Assembly (NCBI GenBank): GCA_033239525.1
Contig: BSYO01000014.1
Span: forward strand, 11,640,021 to 11,704,020
Origin: Nepenthes gracilis
Lineage: Eukaryota > Streptophyta > Magnoliopsida > Caryophyllales > Nepenthaceae
Direction: 5' to 3'
Length of the DNA stretch: 64,000 nt
Numbering within the stretch: position 1 is the stretch's first letter; the number at the start of each line of letters is the position of its first letter. Below, one piece after another: positions 36,570 through 47,298 of the stretch. The notes under the pieces were generated by a model. That model was not told the DNA's origin. It worked only from the letters and a program-made list of their open reading frames with translations, and made no database searches. Both the position numbers and the translations under genes were made by a program.

Positions 36570-39033
36570 TGTAAGGCCTGATTCTATAATTCATAATAAT
36601 TATGAATAATTAAACTAATATAATTAAAATTGATGTTAAAAAATATTAAAAATTGAATTAAATGGTCAAAAATTAGATCAATTGAATCTACGCCTGAGCG
36701 CCAAAAGTCGAGAGCTTGAGCATAATGGGTGCCTCAATGTGAACCTGAGCACAGAATTGCCTGAGAGCTGGCACCTGAGGCATGCCTGAGCTATGCCTAA
36801 GGTGCCACTGGGCAGAGTCTCAGCACTGGATGAGCACCTAACCCGTGCTCGAGCGTGGAGCTGTATATAAAGGACACCCTTGTTGGTTTCCATCATTTTT
36901 TTTTTAGAGGATTTCAAAGAAAAGAGAGAGCGACATGAGAAGAAGAGAGCGAAAAAGAGAGAGAAAACTTAAGGAAGCTCAAATTTGGTGAATTAAAGCT
37001 TGAATTTAAATAAATAAAAGTAAGGCAAGTACACCTCTAAGCCTCTTTCTTTTGTTGCTCATTTTTATTGATATCTTGGAGCATTTTCTTATCCAAATTC
37101 TCATGCATGTCTAGAAATTTGAAGCATAATGTTATGTTTATCCTGCATGTTAATTTACCATCATTTTGTAGCAGATTTTATGAAAATTCATGCCTAAGCT
37201 TACGTATAAGGTATATGTGTTCTGAATTCTGCAATAAACTTCCATGCATGTTCTAAATTTGAAACATAATGTGTCTTCTTGTCTTAACCTCTTTCATACA
37301 AGTGTTAATATGTTGAATAAGCCCTACATGTTCTAAAAGTTCTATTAAAAGCTCTTGGACATGTTGAAATTTCACTCAAACCTTCTACATGTTTGCTAAA
37401 TTTGTGCATCGCCGAACTTTTTACCATTTTGTAAAGTTTCGGTTCTTACATGTCTTAAAGTCATAATTTAATGGCTTTGCATGAGATGAATTTCATACCT
37501 TATACAATTTTAAGTTTTGGACTTATGATATAAAGCTTGCATGTTTAGGAATTTGATCAATGTGGCCCTACATGTATGTTAAATGAACTAAAATTACATA
37601 ATTGAGTTTTATGCTACTGATTTCTTGTATTCTGCTAAATTTTTCTATACTATCATGTTTAAGTTCATGTATAATAATCTGACATATTTGAAAATTGTCA
37701 AATATATACAATACATGTTTTGAAATATCATAGAAAATCCTGCATGTTTGTTGAGTTATGCATCACATGCTGAATTTTTTACATTACATGTTAATTTAGC
37801 ATCTAATAGAAATAATAACTTTTACATGACATGAATTTATAAAATTATAAATGGAGAACTCTATAATTAAATTAAGAAACATGAACATTTTCTCGAGAAG
37901 TGGAGAAAATTTAGTAGATAATATATTATGGTATGCCTTAGTATATTATAGTGGTATATCGATATCTGAACCTATGTAACCACATGTTAAGAAGTAGTAG
38001 CTAGCCCCATCTATAGAATTATACGTAGACAGCTGATCTATGGGTCTTGAATAATAGCGTATAACCTTTAATTGTGTAGAAGTATACATAACCTAGGTTT
38101 CGACTGTCCGCTCCTTCAGTAGGTAAGGCCTACTAGCCTTGGTCTTTAAAACAAATAAGAATTAAACGTGTTTTAATATTTTAAATGAAATAAGAATATG
38201 ATAAGAATATTCTAACTTTTCGGCACAAGTTGATCATGTATTTGTTATGACATTTCATGGCGTCTCATTGAAATCTAATACATTAATCCTTCCAATATAT
38301 TTTTAATACAAAATATATCTAATCATTGATATATTATAGTACATTGTTGAGTTTTTGGTTTACTCCTTACTATTTTTACTAATCCCTCAGATGATATGTA
38401 TGAATTCTTGCCAGGCAAACATGATTAAATGATCAAGACGATATGGAGAGCATAGTTTCTTATATTTATGGAATATGATATTATTTAATAATTTTGGACA
38501 ATATTTATTGTATTATGTTATATTCAGATAACATCCAGACAATGGTTAATAGATCTAATGATATATTTTAATTGATACGATAGTTACGGATGATATTAGT
38601 TGTTGTTTTACTTATCCAGATTGTAGTATTTCAGTTTCCTACTAGCTTAAGCATGTTATAAAATGTTGAATGTCGGACAGCAAGTAATGGATAAATGTGA
38701 TTGTAGTCTTGTGAATGTTTCAGGTTGTCCGACGAATGATTGTCGTTTATCAAACTATGGTTTATTATTTATTTTCAAAGATTTGTGTACTCTGATTATA
38801 TTTTTGGACAGATATTACTTTTTACATAAGGTCCGATGTCACATTTTAAATCAATATCGAAGCCACATGAGACGTAACACTTATTTGAATCCTGTGTATA
38901 GTTGATTTCATTTTTATTATGGTTTGTTGATATATAGACGTGAAATTCACATCTAAAGTTTAGTTAAAAGATTAATTGGTTTAATAACAACTTAGTTAAT
39001 GTTAATTTCAGAATCTGAATATGGGACGTGACA
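36570..39033 (+). mobile_element. Solo LTR (2464 bp), inverted inside an LTR of its own family
   Basis: It begins TGTAAGGCCTGATTC and ends GGGACGTGACA, flanked by ATAAA at 36565-36569 and 39034-39038. The last 110 bases are the reverse complement counterpart of the start of the host LTR at 34633 (both include GTGAAATTCACATCTA). The motif array lies at 36690-36858, TATATAAAG at 36864-36872, a purine-rich leader at 36915-36970 and donor-like GGCAAGTACACC at 37024. A solo LTR arises when the two LTRs of a full element recombine. Confidence 0.9.
36863..36872 (+). promoter_or_regulatory. TATA box of the solo LTR
   Basis: GTATATAAAG follows directly on the GC-rich array ending CCCGTGCTCGAGCGTGGAGC. 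Of the LTR TATA boxes in the window this one is closest to consensus. Confidence 0.65.
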
Positions 39034-39193
39034 ATAAACTCACGTAGACCCATTTCAAAATTGACATTTGATCCAATTTTCTTTTTCTTTTGATTTCAAC
39101 TTAATTATCTCAATTTATTAATCATGATTAAAATAAAATTTGAATTTGAACCTTATATTTCTTCACTGCTTATAAAAATTTCATATTCAAAAT

Positions 39194-40258
39194 TTAACGT
39201 ACCTTATCAAAAAACAAATGCATGCACTTTCCCTGAATCTTGTCTTCTCTTTCCCATGTGGCTTCTTCATGTGAATAGTTACTCCATAAGGCATTTACTA
39301 ATGAAATTACTTTTATCCAAAACACTTCATCTCTTTTGCCTAAAATTTGAATTGGTTCCCTAATGCGCATTAAGTCCTCATTTGTCAATAACGGTTCATG
39401 TTCGATAATATGTGATAGATCATGAACATACTTCCAAAATATTGACACGTGGAAAACATTGTGAACATCTCCCAAATTCGGTGGTAAAGCCAATCTGTAG
39501 GCTACTTTATCGATTTTTTCTAGAAATTTTAATGGTCCAATAAACCTTACCTTCAATTTCCCTTTAATAAAAAATTTAAAAATTTTTTTCGATGGAGATA
39601 TCTTTAAAAATACATGGTCCCCAACATTGAAATTCAACTGTGGTCTTCTTCAATTAGCATAATTTTTCTGTCAAATTTGGGCACTCTTGAACAATTCATG
39701 GATCAAATGAATTTCTTAGATGTCTCTTGAATAACTTCTGATCCCAAAAGTTTTCAAACTTTTTTAAAATTTTGAGGTAAACCTTGGGTATCAATTTGAT
39801 ACCATGAAAGTTGGCACACCATGCAATCTAACGACCTCATTAACGTATAGTCTTGCCAAGCAATCTTTAGAAAATGTCAATCAAACGGTTATAAAATGAG
39901 CTGATTTAGTAAATCGATCAACAACTACCTAAGTAATATCATGGTTTCTTGATATCCTCAGCAATCCTATCACAAAATTCATCATTATATCTTTCCACAT
40001 CCAAGTGGAGGTTGGCATGGGTTGCAAAACTTTTAGTGATTTCTTGTACTCGGCCTTCAATTATTGACATATCAAGCACCATCTCACATAGGCTGCTATT
40101 TCTCTTTTCATATTTTGACACCAAAATATATTCTTCAAATCCTGATATATTTTATTAATTCTTGGGTGAATAGTATACTTTGATCGATGAGCCTTATTCA
40201 TGATTTTTGCTTTCACTTCTCCAATTTTCAGCATACAAATCCATTCCCAAAGTCTCAA
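39194..40258 (-). pseudogene. Integrase of the third gypsy element, core partly deleted
   Basis: The zinc-binding region (40061-40258) contains HRSKYTIHPRINKIY and a CxxC (CLIC). The core is represented by remnants between 40060 and 39700. The C-terminal open frame (39194-39637) has FNVGDHVFLKISP, NVFHVSIFWKYVHD and VNALWSNYSHEEATWE, the chromodomain-like tail of Tekay/Del integrases. The core-to-tail distance is short by roughly 200 bp, so part of the catalytic domain appears lost, in addition to stop codons. Confidence 0.85.
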
Positions 40259-40299
40259 AACTCCATTGGTCTATATGCTAAAATTCAATCTTGATTCCC

Positions 40300-41740
40300 T
40301 GTTTAAATCATTGACACTATTTACTAAGAACGAATCATCTATCTAGGTTCCCTTAATCCTTTCTAAAATTTTTGTTGTACTTGGAAATATCATAATATCA
40401 TCTGATTACCATGGGAGTGCTTTTAATATCACATTGCTTCATACAATCAAATATCTCCATTCCCATGACCCTTAGATAAGCCACAAAATTTGTCGTTCAA
40501 TGATTTAAAGTATCTGTTGCTATATTAGCCTTTCCCGGTTGGTATTAAATTTTATAATTATAATTTTTCAGGAAGTCCATCCAACTTCTCTGTTTCATAT
40601 TCAATTTCTTTTGGAAAAAAAACACTTGAGACTCTTATGGTCATAGTACACCAAAACTTTCTCTCCATATAGATATTGTTTTCAAATTTTTAGTGTAAAG
40701 ACCACCGCTGCCAATTTTAGATCGTGCACCGGATAATTTCTTTCATGTATCTTCAATTGTCGCGTTATATATGCAATCACTTTTTCATACTGCATCAAAA
40801 CACACCCTAATTCAGTTTTTAAAGCATCATAATAGACCACAAAATCTTCTGGATCCTTCAAAACTCGTCAAAATCGAGGTTGTCGTCAAATGGTCATTCA
40901 ATTCTTGGAAACTCTTTTCACAATCCTCCATCCAGTTAAATTTGACATCCTTCCGTGTCGATCAGGTTAAGGGCATAGCAATCCAGGAGAAGTTCTCCAC
41001 AAATCTCCTATAGTAACTTGCTATTTTCAGAAAGCTTCTAACTTCAATCACCATAGTCAGCCGGTACTAACTGATTACAGCTTTGATCTTCTTGGGGTCA
41101 AATGAAATATCTCCTTTGGAGATGACGTGACCCAAAAAATGACCACTTCAAGCTAAAACTCGTACCCTTTAACTTGGCATACCAACTCCTTCCCCAAAGC
41201 GTTTGGAGTGCAATCCTTAGGTGTGATTCATGCTTTTCATAACTCCTTGAATATATCAATATATCGTCAATAAACACCACCACAAGCTTGTCAAGATAGA
41301 AGTGAAATACCCGGTTCATCAAATCTATAAAAATTGTATAGATATTAGTCAACCTAAAAGGTATAACCAAAAAAACGTAAAATCCATACCTCATTCGAAA
41401 TGTTGTCCTTACAATATCTTCCTTCTTAATCCTCAATTGATGATAACTAGAAGGAATATCAATCTTTAAAAATTTTTGGGCCCCTTGTAATTGATTAAAT
41501 AAGTCATCAATTCTTAGTAATAGATACTTATTCTTGATAGTGATCTGTTTAACTCCTGATAATCAATACACAACCGCGTAAACCCATCTTTCTTCTAGAC
41601 AAATAGCACTGGGGCACCCCATGGGAATACATTTGACCGGATGAAACTCTTCTCCACCATTGTTTCAATTCTTTTGAGTTACGATAGTGCCGTTCTACGG
41701 GGGCCTTCGATATAGGTGTCAATTTTAAACTCAATTTCTC
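40300..41740 (-). pseudogene. Reverse transcriptase and RNase H of the third gypsy element, broken
   Basis: The RT open piece (41098-41436) contains RTTFRMRYGFYVFLVIPF, then LDKLVVVFIDDILIYS. The catalytic FIDD is encoded at 41263-41274. Upstream RT remnants lie at 41440-41740. The RNase H region follows at about 40300-41000 in broken frames. These are well-preserved motifs for a dead copy. Confidence 0.85.
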
Positions 41741-42017
41741 AGTTCAGTGGTAATCCCAAACGATCTTTTGGAAAAACATCCTTAAATTCACATACTATCG
41801 GTATGTCCTTTGTCAAAATATTATAACTCCCAATTGTGATCGTTTAAGTCAAATAGGTTTGACATACACTCTTCATCAAATGGCAAACATGTAATGCCAA
41901 AATCATATATGGGAATTATTTTTGCATTACTCTTTGAAAATAAAATGGTTCACATCCTAGAATTGAAAAATGTACCCACTTATGAAAATAATTTATGCTA
42001 GTATGATAACTAGTTAG

Positions 42018-42206
42018 TCAATCTACTACTAACTCCAACCCATTAACCCAAACAATACACATAGGGTAGACGATATCCGTGATCAAAGAAGACTCCGTAG
42101 GTATTGACACTACTAATGAAAAATTCATAATTCTTGGGGGAGATAATAAATAATGAACAAATTCAGGTAACACGAACGAATGAGTTGACCCTGAATCCAA
42201 AAGCAC
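42018..42206 (-). pseudogene. Retroviral-type aspartic protease of the third gypsy element
   Basis: The frame starts MLLDSGSTHSFVLPEFV, with the DSG active site and the THSFV context typical of the chromovirus RVP_2 protease. It ends with VNGLELVVD. The methionine is internal to an originally longer pol frame. Confidence 0.8.
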
Positions 42207-42299
42207 ATGAGAAAAAATTTTAAAAATGGTGAGTTTACCACCACCATGGGAGATGCATCTATATCTTAAGCTGTCAACGTGAAAGCTCTTCTCGAGGCA

Positions 42300-43290
42300 C
42301 TTAACTTCATTGCCGTTTGCCTCAAGGAATGTGGCCAGTCTTTGATCACGTAGCTGGATTGACCGTAGATGAAACGTACTCCCAGAACCTTATAACAAGG
42401 TCTTCCTGCATGAGACTTTTCACAATGAGGACACGAGCTTTGCTTAATGAGGGCTCAGTGCACATTGGAGTTCAACTCCCTTCTCCCCCTTGTCCATTGA
42501 CTTTGACCTTTTATGGGATCCTTCCCATCCCAAACTCATGCCTCATCAGCTGGCCGACTTCTTCTCATAGAACCTTCTCTTTCCAACTATTGTTAAAACA
42601 AGAGAGCTTGATTCAAAACTTCTCTATAAGTCCTCAACTTTAACATCACAAACTACTTTCGATTAGCATTATTCAAATCTTGTAGAAATGTCATTACTTT
42701 CCCTACCTTGTCATGGACAATGTGGGGAGCATATCGGGACAACTCAGTGACCTTGGTGCCATACTCCACCACCATTCGATTTTCTTATCGCAGACAATCG
42801 AATTCATCCTCCTCCTATTTCCTCAGGCTCATCGAAAAATATTTATCCATAAAGACCTTCACAAATATGTCCCAAGAGATCTGTTCATTCTCCAATCCCA
42901 AGATACGCTTCATCATCAACCACTAATAGTTTACCTCTCCTTCCGGCTTGTATGAGGCAAAATTAATTTTTTCCTCCTCCAAATAACAAATTACTTCAAA
43001 AACCTTCTTGATCCATCGAATCTAAATCTCAGCTTTTGAAGGGTTCAAATTGCCTATATATTTTGTCACCCTCCCATTTGTGAATCGATCATTTGGTGTT
43101 ACCAGTGGGCTAGCCATTGGCAACTCCGGGTCTCGAGATCCTCGAGCCATAGACTCCATCGCATCAGCCATCCTGGCCATGATGGCCAAATATTTCTCTT
43201 CCTGGTTGGGACAAGAGCATGATCTAATACCACCTCCTCATCCTGAAGACATCCTTCAATCCTATCACGAAATAATTAACTAAATTAGAT
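42300..43290 (-). pseudogene. gag of the third gypsy element, broken
   Basis: The minus strand near 42340-42460 encodes CPHCEKSHAGRPCYKVLG followed by a GQSSYVIKDWP-like segment, a zinc knuckle doublet in which the second knuckle has lost its cysteines. Upstream sequence to about 43290 has the composition and position of the capsid part. It ends near the PBS side of the 5' LTR. Stops and shifts are frequent. Confidence 0.7.
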
Positions 43291-43323
43291 CATCAAATAA
43301 AATAAGACATTCTTCGTACGACT

Positions 43324-43335
43324 TCTCTAATACCA
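43324..43335 (-). other. Primer-binding site of the third gypsy element
   Basis: The minus strand reads TGGTATTAGAGA, one transition and the final base away from the initiator-Met site TGGTATCAGAGC. It lies 15 bases inside the 5' LTR end at 43351. Confidence 0.8.
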
Positions 43336-43350
43336 CTTTAATTACTATCA

Positions 43351-44089
43351 TGTCCCAAAACTCGATCCCGTCATTAATAATTAACAATATTAATACATAT
43401 TAATTAACAACCCAATTATTCGTGGATATAAGTTTCACATCGATAAATCAATCAACCAAAATAAAATATTATAACTAGACCATAAAACCCAAAATGACAA
43501 CACCGACCATAACATGATATCAAATTATATATAAAGAGTCATATTTAATCCAAACAAAAATCATGATAACTGAATAATCTGAACAAGAATCAGAATCCAA
43601 TTACATTACTCATAGTACATTGCCATAATAAAGTTAATACAGAACCAAATTACAATAAATAAAATCCAACAACTGATTTCTTTCTAACCTAAATCTAAAC
43701 TTTCTTTAACTCCAACTCTTCGAATAAAACCTTACTTCTTGTAAGTGCCTGAGCTGTTAATTTAAATGGGTTAACAAAAAATAAAAATAGAAGTGAGCTA
43801 AAAACTCAATAAAGCATATAAATTTACATAATTTAACATACAATCCTCGTAAAAATATGTCAAAAGTATCAATAAATTAAATTCAGTGGAATGCCATAAA
43901 TTTTAATGATAAGTGTACACAGCTTATCAAGTTTTCTTTTTATATTCTTATTCAAATTCATGACATATAATCCATACTCAATTATGCAAATTTTTAGGGA
44001 CCAATGATTTTAGTAGGGTCTCACTAACTAAATGAGTGGATAATCAAAATTCAAACTATATTTATTTTTACACAACTAAAGGCCTTCGC
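43351..44089 (-). repeat. 5' LTR fragment of the third gypsy element
   Basis: It starts TGTCCCAAAACTCGATCCC and follows 34633-35390 closely, including the AACTGATTTCTTTCTAACC and CAATCCTCGT blocks. The match stops near 44089. The next matching LTR landmarks (CT-rich stretch, GC motifs, GAATTTACCTTA end) appear at 46138-46434, so about 0.8 kb is missing and replaced. Confidence 0.75.
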
Positions 44090-46137
44090 TACTATCACTC
44101 GAGCACCCATTTGAGCGAAAAAATGCGAATGCAGCGCTCGATGGCCGCCTGAGGTGGAGCGGGCGCGTGAAACCCATGAGGGGCTGGCACTCAATGACTG
44201 CTCGAGCACCAACCCAGGCGTGAATTTGCACACCTGGCGCTCGATGAGCGCCTGACTGGTGCTCGAGCACCAGTCTTGGGGACAGCCCACGTGTTTCTTT
44301 TTCATTGGTTTTAAAATAGGATTTTGGGTTATAGGAGAGAGAGAGGGAGAGCACAATGGCTCGACAGAAAACGAAGAGAGGAGAGGAAAGGAGAATGAGG
44401 AAGAGGGAAAAATAGAAGAATCGGGAGAAATTCGACCGTTCCACTCCGATCCGGATAAAAATAACGGTAGATCGGGTTAAGGTAAGTATTCTTCGGACGT
44501 TATAATATCTCTAAATTTCTATTTTTACTCTAAAATCATGTTTATCCATGTTCAGTATAAATAAAGCATATTTCTCCTGATTAATCGGATAGATTTCATA
44601 TTTATACATGTGTATTGTGATTGATAACTCTATTTCGTGATTTGGCTCACGTTTTGCCTTCGTTTCGTGTCCGAAAGTTGTGTGAAATAGTAGCTCAAAA
44701 ATGAAGATATGGTTTTGAGTTTAATTCATGATATGTGTATGCTTTATAAATTGTGGCTTTGATTTTGTGAATTGGCCCGTATTTTATGCTCGAATTACGC
44801 CCAAAAACTTTGCACAAAACCCTAGCACAAAAAATTTAGAAATTTATGTTGGAATCTTGGAATTTTGAGATTTAGATGTTAAATTGTTGCCTTGTTAAAG
44901 TTTATTAATGATTTGTATCTGAAAATTTAGTATGGAACTGTATTATCAAATTATGGAGACTCTTTGAAAGAGCGATTGAAGGAAATTGGATTTGGTCTTG
45001 AGATATGATGAAATTTGATCGTGAATTATGAACAAATGCTCCAAATTGAATTAATTAATGAGAAAATCTGACCTAGAACTATCGCACAATTAGATAAGGT
45101 TCTTCGGTATGCCTTAGAACTTTTCGATGGTAATCGATGATAACTCCGTTCATGAAGTGATTCGTGATCCGCCCCTCCTCAGGACGTAATCAGAGGATAG
45201 AGTCTATCGAACCATCGATCCTTTGAATCGTGAATAGAATATAAATAAATATTATCGAACCTTTAGCCTTTGATTGTGTAGATTGAACACAATGTATCCT
45301 CGATTATTCGCCCCCTCGACTAGTAGGGGTATACTAGATGGGTCTCCGGAATAACGAACTAGACTTTTGAAAAATAAAATCAGATTTTCAAAAACAATTG
45401 AAATTGGAACTAATTCTATGAATTTCGGCGCTTATTTATGTTTTGCTAATGTTTCCATGACCTTTGCTTTATTGCATTCCTAGTTTATATGCCATGATAT
45501 TTGCTTATTTGTATTGCGTTTTACATGAAAGATTTACATTGCATATTTTTGGTACCTTATTAGGTTTCGGCTTACTGTTTTATTTTTTTTCTCCAGATAA
45601 AGCTATAGAGACGATTCCAGATGAACAGGAGTAGTTAGAGCTAAGCAAGGAAGGTTTGAAGTTTTGAAGTCATCTTGAAGATTTTGAAAAATCTGATAGT
45701 TTTACATGTAAATACCTAATGTGTGAAGGAAACTATGTATTATTAGTTGTAGCATGTTCTATATTCTGTTGGAACTGTATTTATACTTTCGCAAATTTAT
45801 TTTATGGATATAGATGCTTCCACTATCCTGTCTTTTGGATTTTGTATAGGTCCTAACAGATATCTCTCGTATGGATTCTGGTATAATAGATAGAATTGTT
45901 GAATTAAAGCCATGAGTGGCATTTATGGTCCTGTATTTGTGTTGTGGTCATAAGTTGAAATTTGGATATTGATTATGCTATGTACATGTGTAAATTAACT
46001 GGTTATATTTTTGGTTTTGTCTAGTTTTAGAAGAGACTTTACCGAAATTTCTGTAGAATTTAATATTTTAAAATTTATGAACTTTGTTTAGTATGTATTT
46101 GACGGAAGTCCTTAATGAAATAGGATCCGGTACGTCA
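44090..46137 (+). repeat. Truncated plus-strand LTR of a related gypsy family
   Basis: Its end GGATCCGGTACGTCACA matches the LTR end of the second gypsy element (CCGGTCCGTTACA), and the preceding TTGACGGAAGTCC also corresponds. It has a GC-rich motif array at 44095-44280, TTTTAAAATAGG near 44310, a purine-rich leader at 44335-44420 and GGTAAGTATTC at 44481. The first 100 or so bases expected of such an LTR are missing. Probably a solo LTR that lost its start together with flanking LTR sequence. Confidence 0.65.
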
Positions 46138-46439
46138 CACTTTTTCTATTATCTTTCTTTCCCTTCTCTCAAAATTTCATAAAAAAGAGTTAAAAAATGC
46201 TTTAAATCATTTAAATAGAATATTACAGCACATGCATAGTCATACACTAGGTATCAATGCTAATTTTAGCCTGCGTACAGAAACCTATCAGATGCACACC
46301 AAGCATCGTTGGACCAAAATGTACAATAGGCATAGTGATAATACCTCAAACACGTTTATACGTGACTCTTGCACTTATTAGGCACCCTCCCATACCACTC
46401 CATAATTTCTTCAAAACTAAGAATTTACCTTAAAGTTAA

Positions 46440-47290
46440 TCATGTTACTTCTTAACGTCATAGATCATATTAATCATTCGGGTGTTCTGGGATTCACTTT
46501 AATGGTTTTAGACTTTCAAGGACAAATTTATGGAAGATTAGTCAATGGTCGTTTTATCATATTGCAGATGTATTGATGACTATAGCAATTGTTTCAAGTG
46601 GTGAAATATCAACTTCTGATTGATAACTATTATTACAAGCAAATAAGGCTTGTGACAAGTGGTCATCATGATTATTTTCATCTCTAAGACTGAAGATTAC
46701 GTGTTCTCTAAAATTTGAATCACATGTTGTAACTGTCCTTTTATTTGTAGATGATACACCGTATTAAATTTTAACTTGATGATCAAGTTTCGTTGTAAAT
46801 TCTCCCAAAATCAGAAACATATTTTGGATTCTCGACCTGACATAATAGAAGCCAGAACATCATGAAGTTTGACCACTTCATTAATGTATAGACTTGGTAA
46901 GCAATCCCTTAAAGATATTATTCTTACAACAACAAAATGGGTTGATTTTGTCAACCAATACATAATCATATATATTACGTCAAGCTCTCTTAATGTATTA
47001 GGTAAATCCATTACCAAATTCATCAATATATGCTATCATTTTCAATTGGGGACTGGTTTAGGCTGCAAAAGACCCGGTAACTTTTGATATTTGGCTTTCA
47101 CTTATTGACATATAATACAACTTTTCACAAATGTCACAATTTTTCACCCCATGTTCTTCCACAAAGCGATCTTTTGCAAACCAAGATATATCTTATTTAT
47201 GCCAAAATTAATTATATACTTGTATCGATGCTCTTCGTTAAAGATTTATGACTATCGGTAACAACACGAAGCTAATCTTCAAGGATATTT
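46440..47290 (-). pseudogene. Integrase fragment of another chromovirus-like element
   Basis: The open frame at 46811-47026 has IYMIMYWLTKSTHFVVVRII and EVVKLHDVLASIMSGRES, the start of the gypsy integrase core. Lower down to about 46560, broken frames show LFACNNSYQSEVDISPLE, matching the usual FAYNNSYQ..I..P block. Above 47026, zinc-binding remnants reach about 47290. This fragment keeps the core part that the third element has lost, so it is a separate copy. Confidence 0.72.
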
Positions 47291-47298
47291 AGCACATC

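Larger units (their letters stand above)
34633..39157 (-). repeat. 3' LTR of the third gypsy element, interrupted
   Basis: LTR sequence occupies 34633-36569 and 39039-39157, about 2.05 kb without the insertion. As written it starts TGTCCCATCCC and ends GAACCTTATA, so on the minus strand it begins TATAAGGTTC, the family start. It has a CT-rich stretch at 36228-36290 (purine leader on the minus strand), a minus-strand TATA near 36330-36340 and a GC motif stretch at 36345-36560. Confidence 0.78.
34633..46434 (-). mobile_element. Ty3/gypsy retrotransposon, Tekay/Del-like chromovirus, defective
   Basis: Related LTR sequences start at 34633 and 43351. Between them, on the minus strand, are PBS, gag with a zinc knuckle, protease, RT, RNase H and an integrase with a chromodomain-like tail. 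The left (3') LTR is interrupted by an inverted solo LTR. The right (5') LTR is represented by 43351-44089 and probably 46138-46434, with another LTR and a deletion between. The right boundary is approximate and I found no matching duplication for GACGG (34628-34632), so a rearrangement has occurred. Clade assignment is from the gag knuckle, PBS and C-terminal motifs. Confidence 0.82.

Noticed and set aside
44051..44480. Minus- and plus-strand frames over the GC-rich array
   Set aside because: GC-rich repeat sequence keeps several frames open at once; no protein family is recognisable.
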